Positions 1 to 5,725 of a stretch of 7,847 nucleotides of DNA are shown here, piece after piece. Within the stretch, counting starts at the first letter, position 1; each line of letters begins with the position of its first letter. The DNA lies in assembly GCA_023416875.1 (NCBI GenBank), contig JAEZGT010000155.1, positions 1 through 7,847 on the forward strand. The letters are read 5' to 3'. This DNA comes from Pseudomonadota bacterium (GTDB lineage: Bacteria; Pseudomonadota; Gammaproteobacteria; Pseudomonadales; Cellvibrionaceae). The translations under genes and the position numbers were made by a program. The notes below the pieces were generated by a model. It saw only the letters and a program-made list of their open reading frames with translations, was not told the origin of the DNA and ran no database searches.

Positions 1-2
1 GT

Positions 3-167
3 GCTGGCGTGTCACATGGTGGTGCTATTGAATATGGTTTACGCGGTGAAGACCGCGTAAATGTTTCTATTGCGAAAACCAATCAAGGCTTCCTCGCCCG
101 ATACTGCTCCGGAATCTGCTCCACTGAATCGATGATCGGCGTCAACTGTTTCAATAGCCCATCGTGA
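3..167 (+). CDS. Possible 3' end of an unidentified gene (partial, uncertain)
   Basis: A frame is open from the window edge to a TGA at 165-167, giving 54 codons without a visible start. The first ~27 codons look coding: most begin with a purine, many fit the RNY pattern, and the peptide (AGVSHGGAIEYGLRGEDRVN, then VSIAKTNQGF) has an alternating strand-like composition. After about position 83 the frame lies antisense to the end of the carbonic anhydrase gene and the peptide loses this character. I do not recognise the protein. It may be a convergent neighbour whose end overlaps the carbonic anhydrase gene by ~85 nt, or a chance open frame. A competing frame from base 1 ends at the TAA at 58-60. 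Confidence 0.25.
   Translation, partial: AGVSHGGAIEYGLRGEDRVNVSIAKTNQGFLARYCSGICSTESMIGVNCFNSPS
38..61. terminator. Perfect 10-bp inverted repeat, candidate terminator
   Basis: The arms TTTACGCGGT (38-47) and ACCGCGTAAA (52-61) are perfect reverse complements around a 4-base GAAG loop. The structure starts 22 nt beyond the carbonic anhydrase stop codon, where a terminator for that leftward gene would be expected. Neither strand has a proper T-tract after the stem: the leftward transcript continues with CCATATTC and the rightward one with TGTTTCTATTG. An intrinsic terminator is therefore plausible but not typical. The repeat also lies within the uncertain frame at 3-167, so it could be coding sequence. 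Confidence 0.4.
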
Positions 168-718
168 ATATCATAGATCCACCCGTGAATGGACAATTCC
201 TGCCCCGCATCCCACGCGTTTTGCACGATATTTGTGTGGGAAACATTTGCAACTTGTTGTGTGACATTTAATTCACATAGCAAATTGACTTTCTCTCTCA
301 GGCTGAGAGATTCACTGAATTGGTCGCGGTTGTTGTAATAGACGTCGCGAATGTTGCGCAGCCAGTTATCCACCAGGCCGAACTGGCGATCGCCAAGCGC
401 GGTTTGGACGCCGCCGCAGCCGTAGTGTCCGCAGACAATAATATGTTTGATTTTTAGGACAGATACCGCGTAATGCAAGACAGACAAGCAGTTGAGATCC
501 GTATGCACCACCACATTAGCGACGTTGCGGTGAACGAATAATTCGCCGGGGAGCAGGCCGACAATTTCATTGGCGGGAACACGGCTGTCAGAACAACCAA
601 TCCAAAGAAATTCCGGCGCTTGTTGGGAAGACAATTTCTTAAAGAAATCGGGATCGCTGGCTTTGATATTTTCAGCCCACTGGGCGTTATTTTCGAAGAG
701 CGCGCGCAAGTCAGTCAT
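83..718 (-). CDS. can: Beta-class carbonic anhydrase, type II (E. coli Can-like)
   Basis: Zinc enzyme for reversible hydration of CO2 to bicarbonate, expected in the cytoplasm, supplying bicarbonate to carboxylases and aiding pH balance. The 211-residue protein has the beta-class ligand set: C42 and D44 in the GCSDSRVP motif, and H98 and C101 in CGHYGCGG. These positions coincide with those of E. coli Can. W39, G41 and Y182 are compatible with the non-catalytic bicarbonate site known in the H. influenzae/E. coli type (W39, G41, Y181 there), so allosteric inhibition by bicarbonate is likely by homology. Length is near the usual ~220. The start MTDLRALFENNAQW matches the family N-terminus, although the ribosome binding site is weak (GACGGTT before ATG). 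The gene is divergent from sbcB and has its own promoter candidate at 765-794. Confidence 0.96.
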   Translation of the reverse strand: MTDLRALFENNAQWAENIKASDPDFFKKLSSQQAPEFLWIGCSDSRVPANEIVGLLPGELFVHRNVANVVVHTDLNCLSVLHYAVSVLKIKHIIVCGHYGCGGVQTALGDRQFGLVDNWLRNIRDVYYNNRDQFSESLSLREKVNLLCELNVTQQVANVSHTNIVQNAWDAGQELSIHGWIYDIHDGLLKQLTPIIDSVEQIPEQYRARKP

Positions 719-764
719 AACCGTCAGTCTCGAATTGGCGTTAGGAGAGGGTAGGGAGGCCGGG

Positions 765-794
765 AGTATAACGAAATCCGTCTCGGCATGTTAA
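765..794 (-). promoter_or_regulatory. Sigma70-like promoter of the carbonic anhydrase gene
   Basis: On the minus strand, TTAACA (794-789) and TATACT (770-765) each match the sigma70 consensus at 5 of 6 positions, with an 18-nt spacer. Transcription would begin near 758, giving a leader of about 40 nt. The -35 hexamer overlaps the ATG at 788, which could otherwise be taken as the sbcB start. The same AT-rich core reads TATAAC (767-772) on the plus strand, but I see no good -35 for it. The block at 741-764 is strongly purine-rich on the plus strand and is too far upstream to be the sbcB ribosome binding site. Confidence 0.5.
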
Positions 795-823
795 GCTTGC
801 GCGTCGCAAAAGCTGAGCAAGTT

Positions 824-2272
824 ATGGGCACTTTCTATTGGCATGACTACGAAACCTGGGGCACAGATCCCTCTGTGGATCGGCCCGCACAATTTGCGGG
901 CGTGCGCACGGATGAGGATCTGAATATTATCGGCGAGCCCCTGCGTTTGTACTGCCGGCCCGCGCCCGATGTATTACCCCACCCTGAAGCATGTTTGGTC
1001 ACCGGCATTGCGCCGCAAAAAGCGCTCAACGACGGTGTTAGCGAAGCGGATTTCATTGCGCACATTCACGCTGAGTTGGCGCAGCCCGGAACCTGCGGCG
1101 TTGGTTATAATTCCCTCCGCTTCGATGATGAAGTCACGCGCTACACCCTTTACCGTAATTTCTACGATCCTTACGAACGCGAATGGGCCAACGGCAATAG
1201 CCGTTGGGACATCATCGATATGGTGCGCTTGTGTTACGCATTAAGGCCTGAAGGAATCGAATGGCCGGAGGTGGACGGCCGTGTGAGTTTTCGCCTGGAA
1301 TTGCTCACCGCTGCAAATGGCATCAACCATCAGTCCGCTCACGATGCCTATTCCGACGTGGAGGCGACTATTCAACTCGCCCGTTTGATCCGAGCAAAGC
1401 AGCCCGCACTCTACGATTATGTGGTGCAGCACAAACACAAAAGCAAAGTGGGCGGCTTGTTCGATCTCGTTAACCGCAAACCGCTTTTGCATATTTCCTC
1501 GAAATTCTCCGCCGATAACGGCTGCGCTGGTTTGGTGATGCCTCTGGCAATGCACCCGACCAATAAAAATGCGGTGATTGTAGTCAATCTCACCGCTGAT
1601 CCCACGGATTTGATCCGCTTGGATGCGGAGCAAATCGCCGATAGGGTATTTACTGCCCAGAGCGATTTACCCGAGGGTGAAGAGCGAATTCCGCTGAAAT
1701 TAATCCATCTGAACAAGTGTCCTGTAGTGGTCACACCGAAAATGCTGGATGACAAAACGGCTGCGCGTTTGAACATTGACCGCTCACAGTGCGAAAAACA
1801 TTGGCACCAGTTGCGGCAGGTGGATCTTAAGAACAAAGTACAGCAGGTGATGGGTCGCAACGAATTTGCTCCGCGCCGCGATCCTGAACGGCAGTTGTAC
1901 GATGGTTTTATTTCGGATGAAGACAAGGCCGTGATGGCGCAAGTGCGCGCCGCAACTCCGCATGATCTGACTCAGCACAATTATGTGTTCCGCGATAAAC
2001 GTCTGCGCGATATGTTGTGGCGTTACAAAGCGCGCAATTTTCCTGAGAGCTTATCCACCGCCGAGCGTGGTCAGTGGTTGGAATTTTGCCGCGATCGTTT
2101 GGAAAATGGCGACGAAGGTATTCTGTCCGTGGCGCAACTGCAGGAAAAAATCCGCCTTATCGACGAACAGCAAGATCTGAATAAAGACCAAAAAATCGTA
2201 TTGCAGCAATTATTCCGCTACGGTCGCGCGCTGGCGCAGGAGTATCAATTAGGATCTAAATGCTGCTGGTAA
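824..2272 (+). CDS. sbcB: Exodeoxyribonuclease I (ExoI)
   Basis: Processive 3'-to-5' exonuclease on single-stranded DNA, active in mismatch repair and in trimming recombination intermediates. It is known to bind the C-terminal tail of SSB. The DnaQ/DEDDh fold is evident: D8 and E10 in HDYETWG, the RFDDEVTRY motif (D101/D102), and H173 with D178 in SAHDAYSDVEAT. These correspond to E. coli D15, E17, D108, H181 and D186. The SH3-like and helical C-terminal domains follow, including FAPRRDPERQLYDGF. The frame is open from ATG 788, but I chose ATG 824: the product starts MGTFYWHDYETWG, as expected for a family that begins shortly before the DYET motif, and the 12 extra codons overlap a promoter for the divergent gene. 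The 482 residues compare well with 475 in E. coli. It probably heads an operon with the next two genes. Confidence 0.95.
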   Translation: MGTFYWHDYETWGTDPSVDRPAQFAGVRTDEDLNIIGEPLRLYCRPAPDVLPHPEACLVTGIAPQKALNDGVSEADFIAHIHAELAQPGTCGVGYNSLRFDDEVTRYTLYRNFYDPYEREWANGNSRWDIIDMVRLCYALRPEGIEWPEVDGRVSFRLELLTAANGINHQSAHDAYSDVEATIQLARLIRAKQPALYDYVVQHKHKSKVGGLFDLVNRKPLLHISSKFSADNGCAGLVMPLAMHPTNKNAVIVVNLTADPTDLIRLDAEQIADRVFTAQSDLPEGEERIPLKLIHLNKCPVVVTPKMLDDKTAARLNIDRSQCEKHWHQLRQVDLKNKVQQVMGRNEFAPRRDPERQLYDGFISDEDKAVMAQVRAATPHDLTQHNYVFRDKRLRDMLWRYKARNFPESLSTAERGQWLEFCRDRLENGDEGILSVAQLQEKIRLIDEQQDLNKDQKIVLQQLFRYGRALAQEYQLGSKCCW

Positions 2273-2279
2273 AGAATTT

Positions 2280-2594
2280 ATGAAAACCAATGAATTAATG
2301 TCAGTCAGTGAAGCTGAACTTGTGCCGCAATTGCGGGCAATGAAGGCCAAGGAGCTCGAGCGTCATGCCGCTAAGCTGCTGACGAAAATCGGCGCCGATT
2401 ATCCCCAGGTGCTTGCTGCAGTGACGCGGGCGGTGCCCCAGCTTAACGCTGATCAAAACGCGTTCGGCCGCATTCAGGAGACGATAAGCGCCTGCGCTCA
2501 AACGAATGCGGACGGAAAAATTGTCGAGCGCGTCGCGGTGATTATGATGATCATCATCAAAAAGCAATTTCTGAAAATCCATTCGCAGAATTGA
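2280..2594 (+). CDS. Hypothetical 104-residue helical protein
   Basis: I do not recognise a family. The start codon lies 7 nt after the sbcB stop, so translational coupling is likely; the ribosome binding site is poor (TAAAGAATTT before ATG). The peptide is predicted to be mostly alpha-helical and soluble: two charged amphipathic stretches (SEAELVPQLRAMKAKELERH and residues ~50-75) are followed by a short hydrophobic run, VAVIMMIII, at about residues 86-94 and a basic tail. The hydrophobic run is too short and too close to lysines to be a confident membrane segment. No cysteine cluster or catalytic motif stands out. Position between sbcB and the pirin gene on the same strand supports a real gene. 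A 218-codon open frame on the opposite strand here lacks any family signature. Confidence 0.6.
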   Translation: MKTNELMSVSEAELVPQLRAMKAKELERHAAKLLTKIGADYPQVLAAVTRAVPQLNADQNAFGRIQETISACAQTNADGKIVERVAVIMMIIIKKQFLKIHSQN

Positions 2595-2621
2595 AGCAGT
2601 AACGGATAAATCGTTGCAGCC

Positions 2622-2626
2622 AGGAG
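2622..2626 (+). promoter_or_regulatory. Ribosome binding site of the pirin gene
   Basis: AGGAG lies 7 nt before the ATG at 2634. It is a strong Shine-Dalgarno sequence and fixes the pirin start. No terminator is visible in the 39-nt gap after the preceding gene, which favours co-transcription. Confidence 0.7.
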
Positions 2627-2633
2627 ACCGGTC

Positions 2634-3569
2634 ATGAGCAACACTGAAAATCCCCATCAGTTGGCGTCCTCCCTTGACTGTCCTGCTGTGACGGGCACTC
2701 CGGTATTGGAGCGGGTAACACCGCACAACACCGATGTCGGGGGCATTGAGGTTAACCGCGTTTTGCCGCGCCGGCAGCGGCGTGTAATCGGCGCTTGGTG
2801 TTTTCTCGATCATATTGGTCCGGTGAGCGGCCGCGAGATTGATTTGCACGTGGGCGCGCATCCGCATATAGGTCTGCAGACGTTTACCTGGATGATGCAA
2901 GGCGAGATTCTGCATCGCGACAGTCTTGGCACTGAGCAGGTAATCCGCCCAGGGCAAGTGAATTTAATGACAGCGGGCCGCGGCATTGCCCACACCGAAG
3001 ACAGCGTAGCGGGGCAGCATGCCATTCACGCGGCGCAATTGTGGATTGCGTTGCCCAAAGAACACGCGGACACAGAGCCGAGTTTCGATCATTACCCGGA
3101 TTTGCCGCACTGGCGCGAGCAGAACGTGGATATGACGCTACTGATCGGCGGCTATGGTGCGCATACCGCACCCACTAAATCATTTTCTCCATTAGTTGGT
3201 TTGGACTTGCAAGTCGTGCAAGCGGGGCAGACAAATCTGCAATTGCGCAGCGATTTTGAATACGGATTACTGCCGCTGCAGGGCGATTGGAAAATCGAAG
3301 GCGAGATTTTTGCGGAAAATGATTTGGCTTATCTCGGTTGCAGGCGCACACATTTGAGTGTGGAAAGCCCGGCGAATGGGCGCGCGCTTCTCGTCGGTGG
3401 CGCGCCCTTAAAACACGAAGTTTTGATCTGGTGGAATTTTGTTAGCCACAGTCGCGCCGCCATTATTCAGGCTCAGCGCGATTGGGAAGCGGATAATAAA
3501 AACCGTTTTGCCGATGTGCCAGGCGCAACCAAACGCTTATCGCCCCCGCCGATTCCCTGGCAGGAATAA
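2634..3569 (+). CDS. Pirin family protein (bicupin)
   Basis: A 311-residue member of the pirin branch of the cupin superfamily. The N-terminal cupin carries the family's metal-ligand pattern: H76 and H78 in HPHIGLQTFTW, and H120 and E122 in GRGIAHTED, equivalent to human pirin H56, H58, H101 and E103. The C-terminal cupin (about residues 185-280) contains LLVGGAPLKHEVLIWWNFV. Characterised relatives are iron proteins with varied roles, for example quercetin 2,3-dioxygenase activity in E. coli YhhW and modulation of pyruvate metabolism in Serratia. The substrate here cannot be assigned. The N-terminal ~30 residues before VTPHNTDVGGIEV are a short extension. The TAA stop at 3567-3569 is one base from the stop of the convergent GFA-like gene. 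Confidence 0.93.
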   Translation: MSNTENPHQLASSLDCPAVTGTPVLERVTPHNTDVGGIEVNRVLPRRQRRVIGAWCFLDHIGPVSGREIDLHVGAHPHIGLQTFTWMMQGEILHRDSLGTEQVIRPGQVNLMTAGRGIAHTEDSVAGQHAIHAAQLWIALPKEHADTEPSFDHYPDLPHWREQNVDMTLLIGGYGAHTAPTKSFSPLVGLDLQVVQAGQTNLQLRSDFEYGLLPLQGDWKIEGEIFAENDLAYLGCRRTHLSVESPANGRALLVGGAPLKHEVLIWWNFVSHSRAAIIQAQRDWEADNKNRFADVPGATKRLSPPPIPWQE

Positions 3570-3570
3570 A

Positions 3571-3918
3571 TCAGCTGTCGCGGCCGTTGTAAGGAATACG
3601 CTTAAGGGTTTCGATATCAACGGTTTCAAGGCAGCGCACATTAATTGCGGCTGTGGCGTTACCGTTGGGATCGACACCGAAACCGAAGGGCGCGCAACCA
3701 CAAGTGGGGCAAAACTTGTGTTCGATAACATGGCGATTGAATTTATAAGTCGCCATGTCGCTTTCCGGTGTAAGCAGTTTGACCTGCGCCCGCCCGGTAA
3801 ACCACAGCAAATAACCTTTGCGTTGGCAGTGGGAACAATTGCATTCAATCACATCGCCAGGCGCGCCTTCGACTTCGAACGCGATGCGACCACAGTGACA
3901 GCTACCTTTTTGCGCCAT
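3571..3918 (-). CDS. GFA/CENP-V-like zinc-binding protein
   Basis: A 115-residue protein of the GFA (glutathione-dependent formaldehyde-activating enzyme)/CENP-V fold. Cysteines sit in the family pattern: C7 and C9 in SCHCGRIAFEVEG, C26, C28 and C31 in CNCSHCQRKG, and C70, C73 and C75 in FCPTCGCAPFGFG. These should bind two zinc ions. The name comes from Paracoccus Gfa, proposed to help form S-hydroxymethylglutathione; most homologues, including this one, have unproven activity. The start is well supported by GGAGGA four to five bases upstream of ATG. It is the last gene of the minus-strand run, 45 nt after the VOC gene. The product could handle glutathione or aldehyde adducts, which would suit the glyoxalase-fold neighbour, but that is inference. 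Confidence 0.88.
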   Translation of the reverse strand: MAQKGSCHCGRIAFEVEGAPGDVIECNCSHCQRKGYLLWFTGRAQVKLLTPESDMATYKFNRHVIEHKFCPTCGCAPFGFGVDPNGNATAAINVRCLETVDIETLKRIPYNGRDS

Positions 3919-3963
3919 AAATCCTCCGATTTGCGTTATTAGTGTTTGGGAAGAAAACCGGTA

Positions 3964-4368
3964 TTAACCAGGTATTGCCGCCGGATCCATATACGCCAGC
4001 TCCCAAGCGTGACCATCCGGGTCTTTAAAACTGTGCCCGTACATAAAACCATAGTCCGTCGGCTCGCGATAGACCGTGCCGCCGTTGGCTAAAGCGAGTT
4101 TTACGGTGGCGTCCACTTCCGCGCGACTATCGCAGCTGAGGCACAATAAAACTTCGGTGTTTTTATTTGCGTCACTTATCGGGTGCGGCGAGAAAGACTC
4201 GAATTTTTCCTGCGTCAGCAGCATCACATAAATCTCATCGCTGATCACCATGCTGGCTGCCGTTTCATCGGTGAAGTGTGGGTTGCAGGTAAATCCCAGG
4301 CCGGCGTAGAACGCCTTGGCTTTTTCCAGATCTTTTACTGGAAGATTGACAAATATTTTGCGGCTCAT
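3964..4368 (-). CDS. VOC superfamily protein (COG3607-type, predicted lactoylglutathione lyase)
   Basis: A 134-residue vicinal-oxygen-chelate protein with two beta-alpha-beta-beta-beta modules. The N-terminal module starts FVNLPVKDLEKAKAFYAGLG, and the C-terminal module ends DPDGHAWELAYMDP with the usual acidic metal-ligand position at E123. The residues TDETAASMVISDEIYVMLLT and YGFMYGHSFKDPDGH are typical of the COG3607 group, whose reaction is not established. N8 stands where classical glyoxalase I has a metal-binding histidine or glutamine, so catalysis by the glyoxalase I mechanism should not be assumed. The start codon is 18 nt after the stop of the YciI-GyrI gene, with only a weak GAGA ribosome site. 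VOC genes are common companions of sigma factors linked to DGPF proteins. Confidence 0.9.
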   Translation of the reverse strand: MSRKIFVNLPVKDLEKAKAFYAGLGFTCNPHFTDETAASMVISDEIYVMLLTQEKFESFSPHPISDANKNTEVLLCLSCDSRAEVDATVKLALANGGTVYREPTDYGFMYGHSFKDPDGHAWELAYMDPAAIPG

Positions 4369-4386
4369 AATTTTAATCTCAGTGAA

Positions 4387-5256
4387 TTATTGTTGAATCG
4401 GAATCCAGATTTCCGTTCCGCCCGTGCCCGTCTGCGGGTTGTATTCGGAGGTATAACGCTCGTAGCAGGGAGCATTTGCGGCTTTTAAACCGGAAGCTGG
4501 CAGCCATTTTTCCCAGATTGCAGCGATGGTCTGCGGAATACCGGACGAGTGCCCGTAGTGGATAAAAACCGCGTAGTGTTGCGGGACAAGTTCCAGAGTG
4601 GTGAAGCCTTCAGGCAGAGGGCCGGTTTCGCTGATTTCCACCGCCGTCAAATAATCAAATGTTTCTGTGTTGGCGCTCCAGCAAATGCCGTAACTATCGA
4701 CGCCCACCTGCTTATCAATTTTGCCAAAGTGCTGCACAAACTCTTGCCAATGGGCTGGAATTTTTTCGCGTTCGCTGAAGGTGTAAGTGCGGCTGATGCC
4801 GGCAAACAGGCGCGCGGGTTTTTTCTCCCAGCGATCGGGTTCCGGCACCTGATTGCGCATCAGATCTTCCTGCTCGCGCAATTCTGGTGTCAGCGCTTCA
4901 CCAAAATCTTCTGCGGTAAATAACGGGCGAATTTCAATTTCGGAATTTTCCGGCATGGGATTGGGGCAGCGTTTTACCCACTCGATGGCTTCCTCCATGG
5001 ATTTCACCTGCCAGATCCAGTAACCGGCAACGATCTCATTGGTGTGAGGAAAAGGGCCTTGTGTCACTTTGCGTTCATTGCCGGAAAATAGTACCCGCGC
5101 GCCTTTACTGCTGGGGTGCAGGCCTTCGCCGCCCAACATAATGCCGGCGTCCACCAATTGTTGGTTGTATTCCATCATGGCGGTAATTAATTCCGTGCTG
5201 GGCATTGCGCCCGCCTCTGAACTTTTTGTGGCTTTCACAAAAACGATTACTTTCAT
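4387..5256 (-). CDS. YciI-domain and GyrI-like domain fusion protein
   Basis: A 289-residue two-domain protein. Residues 1-115 form a YCII/DGPF domain (MKVIVFVKATKSSEAG, then GPFPHTNEIVAGYWIWQV, ending IEIRPLF). In the signature tetrapeptide the aspartate is replaced: Q66-G67-P68-F69. A charged linker (~116-145) leads to a GyrI-like small-molecule-binding domain (~147-288), ending CYERYTSEYNPQTGTGGTEI followed by WIPI, as in AraC/MerR-type effector domains. There is no DNA-binding domain. YciI domains are ferredoxin-like dimers of mostly unknown function; GyrI-like domains bind hydrophobic or cationic small molecules or act as hydrolases. Ligand sensing or sequestration is an inference. The AAGGAG ribosome site overlaps the TAA of the preceding yciI gene (gap 11 nt), indicating translational coupling. 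Confidence 0.9.
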   Translation of the reverse strand: MKVIVFVKATKSSEAGAMPSTELITAMMEYNQQLVDAGIMLGGEGLHPSSKGARVLFSGNERKVTQGPFPHTNEIVAGYWIWQVKSMEEAIEWVKRCPNPMPENSEIEIRPLFTAEDFGEALTPELREQEDLMRNQVPEPDRWEKKPARLFAGISRTYTFSEREKIPAHWQEFVQHFGKIDKQVGVDSYGICWSANTETFDYLTAVEISETGPLPEGFTTLELVPQHYAVFIHYGHSSGIPQTIAAIWEKWLPASGLKAANAPCYERYTSEYNPQTGTGGTEIWIPIQQ

Positions 5257-5261
5257 AACGG

Positions 5262-5270
5262 AACTCCTTA
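5262..5270 (-). promoter_or_regulatory. Ribosome binding site overlapping the upstream stop codon
   Basis: On the minus strand TAAGGAG combines the stop codon of the stand-alone yciI gene (5270-5268) with the Shine-Dalgarno sequence of the YciI-GyrI gene. This implies that ribosomes finishing the first gene can start the second, keeping the two products in step. Confidence 0.65.
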
Positions 5271-5636
5271 TGGGTTATTCCCTGGGATGGGGAGATTATC
5301 GAGTTCGAAAATCGGGCGGATTTCCACTGTGCCCATGCGCGCCCCGGGAATTCGGCTGGCGATGTCGATGGCCTCATCCAAATTTGCGGCATCCACCAAA
5401 TAATAACCGCCGAGTTGTTCGCGAGTTTCCGCAAATGGACCATCCGTAACCAGAGCTTTGCCATCGCGCACACGCACGCTGGTGGCGGTTTCGACGTAGT
5501 GCAGCGGCGATGCACTCAGATATTTACCTTCCGCGTTGAGCTGGTGACATAAGTCAACGGATTCGGCCATGCATTTGGCGCGCTCGGACTCAGTCCAGAT
5601 GGATTCATCGCTGTAAATCAGCATCATATATTTCAT
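5268..5636 (-). CDS. YciI/DGPF-domain protein
   Basis: A 122-residue single-domain YCII-related (DGPF) protein: MKYMMLIYSDESIW at the N-terminus, the intact signature D65-G66-P67-F68 in VTDGPFAETREQLGGYYLV, and EIRPIFEL at the end of the fold. The DGPF family is the one repeatedly found next to ECF sigma factors of the ECF42 group and shown, in Streptomyces venezuelae, to be the sigma target. Its biochemical role is unknown; the fold suggests a small enzyme or ligand binder. The start has AAGGG 8 nt upstream. A TGTCGA-N17-CGAC promoter candidate lies 48-74 nt upstream, so this is probably the first gene of the sigma-dependent operon. Confidence 0.93.
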   Translation of the reverse strand: MKYMMLIYSDESIWTESERAKCMAESVDLCHQLNAEGKYLSASPLHYVETATSVRVRDGKALVTDGPFAETREQLGGYYLVDAANLDEAIDIASRIPGARMGTVEIRPIFELDNLPIPGNNP

Positions 5637-5683
5637 GGCGGTTACCCTTTATTGCAGTGCGTGATTGGCGTTCTTGCGAATTA

Positions 5684-5710
5684 GTCGAGCGCGACCCAGG
5701 CAAATCGACA
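5684..5710 (-). promoter_or_regulatory. Predicted ECF42-type sigma target promoter
   Basis: The minus strand reads TGTCGA (5710-5705), a 17-nt spacer, and CGAC (5687-5684). This matches the bipartite motif I recall for ECF42-controlled DGPF genes (TGTCGA at -35, CGA/TC at -10), with normal ECF spacing. Transcription should start near 5677, leaving a leader of about 40 nt before the yciI ATG at 5636. It sits in the 89-nt gap after the sigma gene. Other TGTCGA hexamers I found by eye (plus strand 2522, 5363 and 6658; minus strand 3676) lie inside genes and have no CGA partner at suitable distance. Confidence 0.7.
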
Positions 5711-5717
5711 GTCGCGC
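5689..5717. repeat. 7-bp inverted repeat flanking the -35 element
   Basis: On the minus strand GCGCGAC (5717-5711) and GTCGCGC (5695-5689) are perfect reverse complements separated by 15 nt that contain the TGTCGA box. The stem is very G+C-rich but the loop is long and no T-tract follows, so it is a poor terminator for the sigma gene. It could be a regulator site overlapping the promoter, or chance in a CG-rich stretch. Confidence 0.4.
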
Positions 5718-5725
5718 AAAATTTT

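Noticed and set aside
1241..1926. Overlapping minus-strand frames inside sbcB (130 and 169 codons)
   Set aside because: They are shadows of exonuclease I, whose catalytic motifs and length are intact on the plus strand.
2301..2957. 218-codon minus-strand open frame over the small gene and pirin
   Set aside because: It is antisense to the pirin cupin motifs and the 104-residue gene, has no recognisable domain and no ribosome binding site I could support.
3671..3676. TGTCGA on the minus strand inside the GFA-like gene
   Set aside because: No CGA-type -10 lies 16-18 nt downstream (CAGC after 17 nt), and the site is within coding sequence at the end of the operon.
3439..3942. 167-codon plus-strand open frame over the pirin-GFA junction
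   Set aside because: It overlaps the pirin 3' end in another frame and is antisense to the GFA-like cysteine motifs; these families explain the region.
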